Part shown: piece after piece, positions 24,695 to 33,507 of the stretch
How positions within the stretch are numbered: position 1 is the stretch's first letter
Layout of the letters: every line of letters starts with the position of its first letter
Source of the DNA: Alphaproteobacteria bacterium
GTDB lineage: Bacteria; Pseudomonadota; Alphaproteobacteria; Caulobacterales; Caulobacteraceae
DNA: 43,596 bases
Direction: 5' to 3'
Assembly (NCBI GenBank): GCA_018820665.1
Contig: JAHJNW010000030.1
Location: 1-43,596, forward strand
Notes under the pieces: generated by a model
What the model was told of the DNA's origin: nothing
The model's input: the letters and a program-made list of their open reading frames with translations, nothing else
Database searches by the model: none
Translations under genes and position numbers: made by a program

Positions 24695-26227
24695 ATGACC
24701 TTGGTTTCCCTTCTGACGGCGGCGCTTCTGATGATCTCACCGGCGAGCCCTGCGGATCCCGGACCCCGGGCCACGGTGGAGCAAGGCGTGCTGGTCGGGC
24801 GCGAGGCGGACGGCGTGCGCAGCTTCAAGGGCGTGCCATACGCCCGGCCGCCGGTGGGCGAGCAGCGCTGGCAGAGCCCGCAGCCGGCGGAACCATGGAA
24901 CGGCGAGCGGGACGCGGGACAGGTCGGGGCGATCTGCATCCAGCCGCCGTCAAACGGCGACAATGGCGTCGGACCCCTGCCGATGAGCGAGGACTGTCTG
25001 ACGCTGAACGTCTGGGCGCCGGCGGACAGGGAAGGACCGTTGCCGGTGATGGTGTGGATCCATGGCGGCGGGCTGAACAACGGCTCGGGCACGGCGGCGC
25101 TGTACGACGGGACCAACCTTGCGAAGCGCGGCGTGATGGTGGTGACGATCAACTACCGGCTGGGGCGGCTGGGGTTCTTCGACCATCCGGCGCTGGCGGC
25201 TGAGCGGGAGGCGGGCGAGGCGGCGGCCAACTACGGGCTGATGGATGCGATCGCGGCGCTGCAATGGGTGCGCGACAATGCGGCGGCGCTGGGGGGCGAC
25301 CCCGGCAATGTGACGATCTTCGGCGAGTCGGCCGGCGGGGCGCTGGTGACCCGGCTGATGATCTCGGAGCCGGCGCGGGGTCTGTTCCATCGGGCCGTGG
25401 TGCAGTCGGGCCTCGGCCGCGACGAGGGCACGCCGCTGGACCGGCCGAGGCGTGACGGCGGGCCGTCGATGCGGGCGAGGGGCTTGGCGTTCGCCGAAGG
25501 TCTGGGGCTGGCGGCGGCGACCGCCGAACAGCTGCGCAACATACCGGCCGAAGACCTGTTGAAGCCGGCCCCGAATTTCTACGGCGGCGACCTGCTGGTC
25601 GCGGACGGCCGCTATGTGGGGCGGGATGTCGAGCCCGCCTTCGCCGCCGGGCTGGAAGCGCCCGTGCCGCTGATCATCGGTACGAACAGCGCCGAATTCT
25701 GGTGGATGAAGCCGTCGGACCTTAGCCCCTATGGCGCGCTGGACGACGCCATGACCGACTCTGAGCGGGCGGCCTTCCTCGCGGCCTATGGCGGGCAGGA
25801 CGGCTATGACCAGTTCGTGGTCAGCGATCTTGTGTTCAACGAGCCGGCGCGTCGGCTGGCGCGGCTGCATGCGCGCAATGGACATCCGACGTATCTGTAC
25901 CGGTTCGACGTGGTGTCGGCCGCGATGCCGGAGCCGCACGCCGGGGCGACCCATGCGTCGGAGCGGCAGTATGTGTTCGACACCCTGACCGCCTCGCCAT
26001 GGCCGACGGCGGAGATGGATCAGCGGCAGGCGGATGCGATGGCCGGCTACTGGACCCGGTTCGCCCAGGCCGGCGATCCGAACGGGGGCCTGCGTCAGGC
26101 CTGGCCGGAGTTCGGCGCCGCGCCCGGCCGACTGCTGGAGTTCACCAATGACGGACCGGTCGCGAAGGCGGTTCCGTTCGCCGACCGGCTGGACCTGATC
26201 GAGGCCTACTACGCCCGGATGCGCTGA
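24695..26227 (+). CDS. Type-B carboxylesterase / lipase family protein, exported
   Basis: 510 residues with a signal peptide (MTLVSLLTAALLMISPASPA). Typical alpha/beta-hydrolase COesterase features are FKGVPYARPPVGEQRW, SEDCLTLNVWAP, the oxyanion hole HGGG (123-126), the nucleophile elbow GESAGG (Ser212), an acid region in NSAEFWW and the catalytic His in GATHASERQYVF. It would hydrolyse carboxylic esters in the periplasm or outside. Substrate cannot be read from sequence. It ends 4 nt from the convergent beta-glucosidase gene and is divergent from the HWE kinase. Confidence 0.92.
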   Translation: MTLVSLLTAALLMISPASPADPGPRATVEQGVLVGREADGVRSFKGVPYARPPVGEQRWQSPQPAEPWNGERDAGQVGAICIQPPSNGDNGVGPLPMSEDCLTLNVWAPADREGPLPVMVWIHGGGLNNGSGTAALYDGTNLAKRGVMVVTINYRLGRLGFFDHPALAAEREAGEAAANYGLMDAIAALQWVRDNAAALGGDPGNVTIFGESAGGALVTRLMISEPARGLFHRAVVQSGLGRDEGTPLDRPRRDGGPSMRARGLAFAEGLGLAAATAEQLRNIPAEDLLKPAPNFYGGDLLVADGRYVGRDVEPAFAAGLEAPVPLIIGTNSAEFWWMKPSDLSPYGALDDAMTDSERAAFLAAYGGQDGYDQFVVSDLVFNEPARRLARLHARNGHPTYLYRFDVVSAAMPEPHAGATHASERQYVFDTLTASPWPTAEMDQRQADAMAGYWTRFAQAGDPNGGLRQAWPEFGAAPGRLLEFTNDGPVAKAVPFADRLDLIEAYYARMR

Positions 26228-26231
26228 CGCC

Positions 26232-27590
26232 TCAGAGCACAACGCCGTTGGACTTGATCACCTCGGCGTAGAGCAGGCCGGAGTCCTTGATGGTCCGCTC
26301 CTGGGTCAGGAAATTCACATGGGTGATGCCGAACCGCTTGGAATAGCCGAGCGACCATTCGAGGTTGTCCAGCAGCGACCAGGCCATGTAGCCGCGGACA
26401 TCGACGCCCTTGCCGATGGCGTCGTGCATCGCCTTGAGGTGGTTCTTCAGATAGTCGACCCGCATCGGGTCGTGGATGCGGCCGTCGATGGCGTGGGGCG
26501 GATCGTACCAGGCCGAGCCGTTCTCGGTGACCATCAGCGGCAGGCCGCCCGTCTGTTCGTGCAGCCAGACGAGGGTGTCGGTCAGGGCGGGGGGATAGAC
26601 CTCCCAGCCGGTCTCGGTGTGGGCGTGCTGGATCTGTTTGACCGGGCGTGAGCGGGTCGGCCAGGCGTCCGGCGCATTCTCGGGCACCGCGCGGGTGTAC
26701 CAGTTCAGCCCCATCCAGTCGGTCGGCTGGGCGATCAGGTCGAAGTCTTCCTGCGGGAACTCGCGGTAGGCCTCGCCGTAGACATCCTTCAGCTCCTCCG
26801 GATAGCCGCGGCCCATCAGCGGGTCGAGGAACCAGCGGTTCATCTGGGCGTCGGCGCGTTTGCGCGCGGCCTCGTCCTCGGGCTTGTCCGAGGCCGGGTA
26901 TTTGGGCTCGATGTTGAGGACGATGCCGATCTGGCCCTCGCCCACTTCGCGGAAGCGTTTCACCGCCGCGCCGTGAGCGCGCAGGACGTTGTGCCCGGCG
27001 ATCATGGCCTCGAAGGCCGAGCGGTGGCCGGGGGCCAGGGCGCCGTGCAGATAGCCGCCGTCGACGATCACCCACGGCTCGTTGATGGTGCCCCAGGTCT
27101 TCACCCGGCCCTTGAAGCGCTCGAACAGCACCTGGCCGTAGTCGGCGAACCAGTCGGCGATGTCCGGGTTGAGCCAGCCGCCGCGGTCGTCCAGCGCCGC
27201 CGGCAGGTCCCAGTGATACAGGGTGCACAGCGGCTCGATCCCGGCCTCGATCAGGCCGTCGATCAGGTCATCATAGAATTTCAGCCCGGCCTCGTTCAGG
27301 CGGCCGGTTCCGTCCGGCATGACCCGGCTCCAGCTGACCGAGAATCGGTAGGCCTTGAGGTTGAGCCGCTTCATCACCGCGATGTCCTCGCGCCAGCGAT
27401 TGTAATGGTCGCAGGCCACGTCGCCGGTGTCGCCATCCTTCATATTGCCCGGCGTATGGCTGAAGCGATCCCAGATCGAGGCGCCCGCCCCATCGGCCAT
27501 GGACGACCCTTCGATCTGATAGGCAGCGGTCGCTGCGCCCCACAGGAAACCTTCTGGAAACAGATAGTTGCCGGTGTTTTCCAAGGTCAT
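26232..27590 (-). CDS. GH1 beta-glucosidase
   Basis: 452 residues, full length for glycoside hydrolase family 1. It starts with FPEGFLWGAATAAYQIEGS. The acid/base Glu is in TINEP (Glu171) and the nucleophile Glu in TENG (Glu356); the aglycone/glucose-binding WSLLDNLEWSLGY follows. No signal peptide, so it is cytoplasmic and acts on sugars already imported. It is divergent from a LacI regulator, with a LacI-type operator in the shared region. That joins it to the TonB/GH144/ABC operon as the intracellular step. Confidence 0.95.
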   Translation of the reverse strand: MTLENTGNYLFPEGFLWGAATAAYQIEGSSMADGAGASIWDRFSHTPGNMKDGDTGDVACDHYNRWREDIAVMKRLNLKAYRFSVSWSRVMPDGTGRLNEAGLKFYDDLIDGLIEAGIEPLCTLYHWDLPAALDDRGGWLNPDIADWFADYGQVLFERFKGRVKTWGTINEPWVIVDGGYLHGALAPGHRSAFEAMIAGHNVLRAHGAAVKRFREVGEGQIGIVLNIEPKYPASDKPEDEAARKRADAQMNRWFLDPLMGRGYPEELKDVYGEAYREFPQEDFDLIAQPTDWMGLNWYTRAVPENAPDAWPTRSRPVKQIQHAHTETGWEVYPPALTDTLVWLHEQTGGLPLMVTENGSAWYDPPHAIDGRIHDPMRVDYLKNHLKAMHDAIGKGVDVRGYMAWSLLDNLEWSLGYSKRFGITHVNFLTQERTIKDSGLLYAEVIKSNGVVL

Positions 27591-27727
27591 AGGTAGGGCT
27601 CTTGCAAGGCGTTGGGAGGGGAGGCGAACAGTGGGTCTCGGCGACGGCGGCTACACATGTAACCCCGTGAGCACAACCGCACTGTGTCCAGACTAGGGCA
27701 CTTGCGGCCGCCATTGCTAGTGTGTCA

Positions 27728-27741
27728 TGTAATCGGTTACA
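27728..27741. promoter_or_regulatory. LacI-family operator between GH1 and lacI-type gene
   Basis: TGTAATCGGTTACA is a 14-bp near-palindrome centred on CG, matching the LacI/GalR pattern TGTAAnCGnTTACA. A half-site TGTAACCC lies at 27659-27666, closer to the GH1 start. The operator lies 111 bp upstream of the regulator start and 138 bp upstream of the GH1 start. Confidence 0.7.
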
Positions 27742-27851
27742 GGGAATTCATCGAACGGACCCGCGCGAAGCGGGCCGGTATCGCGGACTGGTTCAGGGAG
27801 GACGACTTTGGCGCCTGGCGCGACCCCGAAAACGTGTGCGGCATCCCGGTC

Positions 27852-28925
27852 ATGAAGGCCGCGACGATCCGTGACGTGGCTGAACGGGCCGATGTGTCCG
27901 TGGCCTCGGTGTCCCGTGTCCTGACCGGGGCCGGCCCGGTGGCCGACGCCACCCGCGCCCGGGTCATGCAGGCCGTCGAGGCCCTGCAGTATGTGCCCCA
28001 TTCCGGCGCCCGCAGCCTGTCGACCAGCAAGACCCAGACAATCGGCGTCATCCTGCCGGACCTGTATGGCGAGTATTTCTCCGAACTGATCCGCGGCATG
28101 GATGTGGCGGCGCGGACGCTCGGCTACCACCTGATCGTGTCCAGTTCGCATGACGATGCGGAGGAGGCGTCGGCCGCAATCCGCTCGATGCGCGGCCGGG
28201 TGGATGGTCTGATCGTGCTGTCGCCCCACCTCGACGCCGCCAATCTGGCGGCCGGCCTCGCCGGACGCCTGCCGATCTTGCTGATGAACGGCGGCGACGG
28301 CGACGGACGGCCTTCGATTGTCGTCGACAACCACGGCGGCGCGGTCCAGGCCGTCGAGCATCTGATCGCCACCGGCCGACGCCGCATCGCCCATATCTCG
28401 GGCCCGACCGGCAACCTCGAAGCCGAGACTCGTCTGACTGGTTATCTGGAAGCCATGGCGCGGGCTGACCTGCCGACCACCGTGGTCGAGGGCGCCTTTG
28501 ATCAGGCGTCGGGTCATCGCGCCGGGGCCGAGCTTGTGGCCGGGGCCGAACGTCCGGACGCGATCTTCGCCGGCAACGACATGATGGCCGTCGGCGCCAT
28601 GCTGGCCCTGCAGGACGCCGGTCTCAGCGTGCCGGAGGACGTGGCTGTGGTCGGCTTCGACGACGTCCCGATCGCCGGCCTGATGCGGCCGGGCCTGACC
28701 ACGCTGCGGATCCAGATCGCGGAAACCGGACGGCGCGCGCTTGAGCGCCTCGTCCGTCTCATCAACGCAGCGGGCGAGGCCGTCGCCGACACCGCCTGCG
28801 AGGTCGTCCGGCCCGAACTGGTCGTACGCCCGTCAAGCAAGCCGGCGACCCACGTCCAACCCACATCCGGCGGCCGCAATCGCGCCACCGCCGACCTGAC
28901 CATCTTCAAGGGGGAGAACCCGTAA
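27852..28925 (+). CDS. LacI family transcriptional regulator
   Basis: 357 residues from ATG 27852, where the helix-turn-helix begins (MKAATIRDVAERADVSVASV, then SRVLTGAGPV and the hinge ALQYVPHSGARSLS). The longer upstream frame has no family sequence. The periplasmic-binding-protein-like effector domain covers about 60-335 (IGVILPDLYGEYFSELIRGM; VDNHGGAVQAVEHLIATGRR; PDAIFAGNDMMAVGAM; VVGFDDVPIAGLMRPGLTT). Its stop overlaps the TonB receptor start (TAATG), so regulator and receptor are translationally coupled. It probably represses both arms of the locus until a sugar ligand binds. Confidence 0.93.
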   Translation: MKAATIRDVAERADVSVASVSRVLTGAGPVADATRARVMQAVEALQYVPHSGARSLSTSKTQTIGVILPDLYGEYFSELIRGMDVAARTLGYHLIVSSSHDDAEEASAAIRSMRGRVDGLIVLSPHLDAANLAAGLAGRLPILLMNGGDGDGRPSIVVDNHGGAVQAVEHLIATGRRRIAHISGPTGNLEAETRLTGYLEAMARADLPTTVVEGAFDQASGHRAGAELVAGAERPDAIFAGNDMMAVGAMLALQDAGLSVPEDVAVVGFDDVPIAGLMRPGLTTLRIQIAETGRRALERLVRLINAAGEAVADTACEVVRPELVVRPSSKPATHVQPTSGGRNRATADLTIFKGENP

Positions 28926-31900
28926 TGACCCGTAAGTCCAAACAGTACCTGGGAGCCGTATCCGCCCTGGCGGTCGCCGTTTCGCTGGCCGCGGCCGGCG
29001 GCGCGGCGGCGCAGGTCTCGACCTCGACCCTCCGTGGCACCGTCTTCGAGGGCCAGGCCGTCGAGACCGGCGGCACGGTCGTCGCCACGGAGGTGTCCAC
29101 CGGCTATGTCACCCGCGGCCGGATCGCCGCCGACGGCGGCTATGTGCTGTCCGGTCTTCGTCCGGGCACCTACCGCATCGCCGTGACGTCGGCCGACGGT
29201 CAGACAGCCGAGGACACCGTCACCCTGTCGCTGGGCCAGGTCGCGACCCTGGACCTTGATGTGGCCGCCGCTGTAACCGGTTCCACGTCCGAAGTGACGG
29301 ACATCGGCGACGTGATCGTCACCGGACGCCGCATCTTCGAGGTGCGCACCTCGGAGGTGGCCACCAACGTCACCCAGCAGCAGATCAACGACCTGCCGCA
29401 GATCAGCCGCAACTTCCTCAACTTCGCCGCCCTCGCCCCCGGCGTGGTGGTGCAGGAAGGCGATACGGAGCGGACCATCTCGGCCGGCGGCCAGCCTTCG
29501 CTGGCCATCAACGTCTTCATCGACGGCCAGAACCAGAAGGGCACCATCATCGACGGCGGCGTCGCCGGTCAGGACGACAGCCGCGGCAACCCCTTCCCGC
29601 AGGCGGCGGTCCAGGAATTCCGGGTCCTGACCCAGAACTTCAAGGCCGAATACGAGCAGGCCTCGGCCGCCATCATCACCTCGATCAGCCGTTCGGGCAC
29701 GAACGAACTGACCGGCGATCTGTTCGTTCAGTGGCAGGACGGCGACTGGACCTCGCAGAACGTGTTTTCGGAACGGCGCGGCGAGGAGAAGCCGCGGCTG
29801 GACCGTCTGCAGTGGGGCGGCTCGGTCGGCGGCCCGATCATCGAGGACCGGCTGCACTACTTCCTCGCCTATGAGCGCAAGGAAGAGACGCGCGAACGGG
29901 CCGTGTTCCTGAACCGCACCGAGTACACGCCGCTGTTCGAGGACGAACTTGGCACCTTCACGGCGCCGTTCGAGCAGGACATGTTCTTCGGCAAGCTGTC
30001 GTGGCAGATCAACGACCGCCAGCGACTGGACCTCAGCGGCACCTATCGCACCGAGTTCGACATCCGTGACTTCGGCAACGGTCCGACCTCTGCGGATCGG
30101 GCTGTCACGGTGAATGGCGACACCCGGTCCCTCGTGCTGAAACATCAGTACCAGGGCGACGCCTTCCTGAATGAGGCGTCGGTCGACTACTTCAGCTACA
30201 CCTACAACCCGACCGCGGTGAATTTCGATCTGCCGGGCGCAAGGCACGTCGTGTACCGCGACAACTGTGCGATGGCCGCTCCCACCACCGCCTGCCCGGT
30301 GGTCGCCGGGTTCCAGTTTAATTACAACAACATCGAAACCACGGTCTTCACTGCGGGCGGTGGCCAGAACAACCAGGACGTCCAGCAGGAGAGCATCACC
30401 CTCCGCGACGATCTGACGTTCAATGACATCGAGTGGAACGGCCGCCACACGTTGAAGATGGGCGTCAAATATTCGATGCAGAGCTACTATGTGGCCAGGC
30501 AGTTCAACCGGAACCCGGTCTTCACCTACGACGTGGACGGCCGGCCGGAGGTTGTCGGAAGCTCGGCCATCCCGACCCGGGTGGAGTTCGCCCTGCCGGT
30601 CGCCCCCGTCGATGCCGAGAACAACATCTTCGGCATCTACCTCCAGGATGACTGGCAGGTCACCGACCAGCTGGAGCTGAACATCGGCATCCGCTGGGAC
30701 TATGAGGACAACGCCGTCAACAACGACTACGTCACCCCCGACGTGGTCCAGCGGTTCGCCGCGGCCCTGCAGGCCAATCCGGCCTATGCCGCGGACGTCG
30801 ACCTGTCGGACTACATCTCCACCGACGGGCGGGACGCCTTCACGGGCGCTATTCAGCCCCGCATCGGCTTCAGCTACGATATCTTTGACGACGAGCAGAC
30901 GGTGATCTTCGGCGGCGCCGGCCGGTACTATGACCGCATCGGCTTCAACTTCGCCATCTCCGAGCGTTTCGGACCCTTCAACCGCTCGAAGAACATTTAC
31001 TTCTCGCCCAGCGGCGGGGCCTATGGCGGCCAGACCAATACGGTCGCCTGGGATCCCAGCTACGCCACCGTCGAGGGCCTCGACGCCCTCTTGGCGGGCT
31101 CGGTCGGCACGGGCGAGGTGTTCCTCGTCAAGAACGACGTTGAAGTGCCTTACACGGACCAGTTCAACCTCGGTGTCCGCCAAAAGTTCGGGGCCATCCA
31201 GACCGGGCTGACCCTGTCCTACGCCAAGACGAAGAATGAGTTCGGCTGGTACCGGTTGAACGTCAATGAGGCCAATACGGTCGTCATTCCGCTGCCGAGC
31301 ATCGACGATCCGGAGACGGGCGTGGACTTCCCGTTCCGCGGCGCCTTCTATTCGGACCACGACCGGGAGCGGGAATACAAGGCGATCTATCTGACGATCG
31401 ACAAGCCCTACAACCAGGCCGACGGCTACGGTTTCAACGTCGCCTACACCTTCGCGGACGCGACCCAGAACGGCAGCCGCGACCAGGGTCTGTCGAACTT
31501 CGACTTCGACTACGCCTCGATCGCGGCGACGCCCTGGTTCAACTCGCCGGGCACCGACCGCCATCGCGTGGTCATGTCGGGCACGGTCGACCTGCCGTGG
31601 GACATGCGGCTGTCCAGCATCGTCACCCTCGCCTCGGGCAAGCCGTTCACCGGCTTCAACCCCGGCAGCGGCGGCAAGCCGATGTGGTTCGAATTCTATC
31701 CCGAGAAGCATGACTTCATCATCCCGGACGCCTGGGCCTACCGCCAGGTCGATTTCCGCCTGACGAAGGAGTTCCCGGTCTGGGGCGGCGATGTGGTCGA
31801 GTTCACGGTCGACGCCATCAACGTCTTCGACTTCAAGAACTACAGCAGCTTCAACCAGACCTATCGGGTGAACAACGGCACCCCCGACGCCGCGTTGAAC

Positions 31901-31975
31901 CCGACCTTCGGCAATCCGACCGCGCAGTACATTCCGACCCGCAGCTTCCAGGTCGGCCTGCGGTACCGCTGGTAG
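28925..31975 (+). CDS. TonB-dependent receptor with N-terminal carboxypeptidase-regulatory-like domain
   Basis: 1016 residues. The signal peptide ends about residue 30 (AAGGAAAQ). A CarbopepD_reg-like beta domain covers about 32-110 (STLRGTVFEGQAVETGGTVV; YVLSGLRPGTYRIAV). The TonB box-like DVIVTGRR comes next, then the plug (INDLPQISRNFLNFAALAPG) and a large barrel ending SFQVGLRYRW. This is the Oar-like/SusC-resembling class used for carbohydrate uptake in Caulobacterales and Xanthomonadales. Here it follows a LacI gene and precedes a glucanase and an ABC sugar importer, so import of an oligosaccharide is likely. A terminator follows it. Confidence 0.92.
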   Translation: MTRKSKQYLGAVSALAVAVSLAAAGGAAAQVSTSTLRGTVFEGQAVETGGTVVATEVSTGYVTRGRIAADGGYVLSGLRPGTYRIAVTSADGQTAEDTVTLSLGQVATLDLDVAAAVTGSTSEVTDIGDVIVTGRRIFEVRTSEVATNVTQQQINDLPQISRNFLNFAALAPGVVVQEGDTERTISAGGQPSLAINVFIDGQNQKGTIIDGGVAGQDDSRGNPFPQAAVQEFRVLTQNFKAEYEQASAAIITSISRSGTNELTGDLFVQWQDGDWTSQNVFSERRGEEKPRLDRLQWGGSVGGPIIEDRLHYFLAYERKEETRERAVFLNRTEYTPLFEDELGTFTAPFEQDMFFGKLSWQINDRQRLDLSGTYRTEFDIRDFGNGPTSADRAVTVNGDTRSLVLKHQYQGDAFLNEASVDYFSYTYNPTAVNFDLPGARHVVYRDNCAMAAPTTACPVVAGFQFNYNNIETTVFTAGGGQNNQDVQQESITLRDDLTFNDIEWNGRHTLKMGVKYSMQSYYVARQFNRNPVFTYDVDGRPEVVGSSAIPTRVEFALPVAPVDAENNIFGIYLQDDWQVTDQLELNIGIRWDYEDNAVNNDYVTPDVVQRFAAALQANPAYAADVDLSDYISTDGRDAFTGAIQPRIGFSYDIFDDEQTVIFGGAGRYYDRIGFNFAISERFGPFNRSKNIYFSPSGGAYGGQTNTVAWDPSYATVEGLDALLAGSVGTGEVFLVKNDVEVPYTDQFNLGVRQKFGAIQTGLTLSYAKTKNEFGWYRLNVNEANTVVIPLPSIDDPETGVDFPFRGAFYSDHDREREYKAIYLTIDKPYNQADGYGFNVAYTFADATQNGSRDQGLSNFDFDYASIAATPWFNSPGTDRHRVVMSGTVDLPWDMRLSSIVTLASGKPFTGFNPGSGGKPMWFEFYPEKHDFIIPDAWAYRQVDFRLTKEFPVWGGDVVEFTVDAINVFDFKNYSSFNQTYRVNNGTPDAALNPTFGNPTAQYIPTRSFQVGLRYRW

Positions 31976-31993
31976 TCGCCTTCTGAGCCTGAC

Positions 31994-32030
31994 GGCCGCC
32001 CCTCGCCAACGCGGGGGGCGGCCTTTTTTT
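31994..32030 (+). terminator. Rho-independent terminator after the TonB receptor
   Basis: GGCCGCCCC (31994-32002) and GGGGCGGCC (32015-32023) form a perfect 9-bp stem, followed by seven T (32024-32030). It lies just before the glucanase gene, whose ribosome binding site follows at once. The terminator probably lowers expression of the downstream genes relative to the receptor. Confidence 0.9.
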
Positions 32031-32049
32031 GACTAGCCGGAGTATCGGT

Positions 32050-33507
32050 ATGAGAGTGCCCGCCATGGACCGCCGTCGTTTCCTGATGGGTTCGACCGTC
32101 GCGGGGGTTGGGGCCCTCGGCCTGTCGGCCTGTGCGGGTCTTGCTGGCGGAGCGTTGAAGGCGGGCGGTCTGGCTCTGGATCCCGAGGTGGAGGAGCTGC
32201 AGCGGCGGACCTTCCAGTGGTTCGTCGACACAACCAATCGCGCCAACGGCCTGACGCCTGACCGCTGGCCGACGAAATCCTTCGCCTCGATCGCGGCCGT
32301 CGGCTTCGCCCTGACCTGCTGGCCGATCGGGGTCGAGCGGGGCTGGATCACGCGGGACGAGGCGCGCGAGCGCACCCTGACCACCGCCCGCTTCTTCCAT
32401 GACGCGCCGCAGGGGCCGCAGGCGACGGGCGTCAGCGGCCACAAGGGCTTCTTCTACCACTTCCTCGACATGGAGACGGGCCACCGGCACGGGAACACCG
32501 AGCTGTCGACGGTGGACACCACCCTGCTGCTCGGCGGACTGCTCTATGCGGCGCGGTGGTTCGACGGCGATCACCCGCAGGAGGCCGAGATCCGCCGGCT
32601 GGCCCAGGCGATCTACGAGCGGGTCGAATGGGACTGGGCCGTCGTCCGCCCGAACCGCATCACCATGGGCTGGCGACCGGCGAGCGGCTTCATCCGCGCG
32701 GACTGGAACGTCTACAACGAGGGCATGCTGGTCCTGCTGCTGGCCATGGGCAGCCCGACGCATCCGGTTCCCGCGGCCGTCTGGGACGAATGGTGCAGCG
32801 TCTATGACCGGAGCTGGACCGACGAATGGGGCCCGGCGCACTTGCATTTCCCGCCGCTGTTCGGCCACCAGTACAGCCATATGTTCGTCGACTTCCGCGG
32901 CGTCCATGACGCCTTCATGCGCGACAAGCAGGCGTCGATCCCGGGCTTCGACTATTTCCAGAACAGCGTCCGCGCGGTTCAGGCGCAGCGCAAATACGCC
33001 ATCGACAATCCGATGGGCTGGGCCGGCTATTCGGCCGATGTCTGGGGCCTGACCGCCTGCGACGGGCCGGGGGACATCAAACAGGTCATCGACGGGCGCG
33101 AGCGGCAGTTCTTCAGCTATTCGGCGCGCGGGCCGGGCGATCGCGACGACGGCACCTTGGCCCCGACCGCCGCCCTCGGCTCGATGCCCTTCGCGCCGAA
33201 CGAGGTCACGGCTTGCATGAAGGCGATGAAGGCGCGCTATGGCGCCGCCCTTTACACCGAATACGGCTTCCTCGACTCGTTCAACCCGACCCTGACGCGG
33301 ACGGACCAGAGGCTGCAGCACGGCCGCATCGCGCCCGGCATCGGCTGGGTCGATGGCGACTATCTGGGCATCGACCAGGGCCCGATCGTGATCCAGATCG
33401 AGAACCACCGCTCCGACGCCGTATGGAGCCGGATGCGCGGCGAGCCGAACCTGATCCGCGGCCTGAAGGCGGCGGGCTTCACCGGCGGATGGCTGGATCA
33501 CGCATGA
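32050..33507 (+). CDS. GH144-like glucanase (glucoamylase-family, PF10091), Tat lipoprotein
   Basis: 485 residues from ATG 32050, set by GGAG 7 nt upstream. The N-terminus MRVPAMDRRRFLMGSTVAGV carries a twin-arginine motif followed by a lipobox (LGLSACAG), so it is probably an exported lipoprotein. The (alpha/alpha)6-type domain shows LQRRTFQWFVDTTN, GFFYHFLDMETGHRHGNTEL, STVDTTLLLGGLLYA, YNEGMLVLLLAMGSP, GHQYSHMFVDFRG and YGFLDSFNP. These match the family that includes endo-beta-1,2-glucanases of GH144. Activity on beta-1,2-glucan is inferred from family membership only. Its stop overlaps the next start (ATGA). Confidence 0.85.
   Translation: MRVPAMDRRRFLMGSTVAGVGALGLSACAGLAGGALKAGGLALDPEVEELQRRTFQWFVDTTNRANGLTPDRWPTKSFASIAAVGFALTCWPIGVERGWITRDEARERTLTTARFFHDAPQGPQATGVSGHKGFFYHFLDMETGHRHGNTELSTVDTTLLLGGLLYAARWFDGDHPQEAEIRRLAQAIYERVEWDWAVVRPNRITMGWRPASGFIRADWNVYNEGMLVLLLAMGSPTHPVPAAVWDEWCSVYDRSWTDEWGPAHLHFPPLFGHQYSHMFVDFRGVHDAFMRDKQASIPGFDYFQNSVRAVQAQRKYAIDNPMGWAGYSADVWGLTACDGPGDIKQVIDGRERQFFSYSARGPGDRDDGTLAPTAALGSMPFAPNEVTACMKAMKARYGAALYTEYGFLDSFNPTLTRTDQRLQHGRIAPGIGWVDGDYLGIDQGPIVIQIENHRSDAVWSRMRGEPNLIRGLKAAGFTGGWLDHA

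Noticed and set aside
28514-31711. 1065-codon minus-strand open frame
   Set aside because: Antisense to the lacI-type and TonB receptor genes, low-complexity composition and no recognisable motif; the plus-strand genes are unambiguous.
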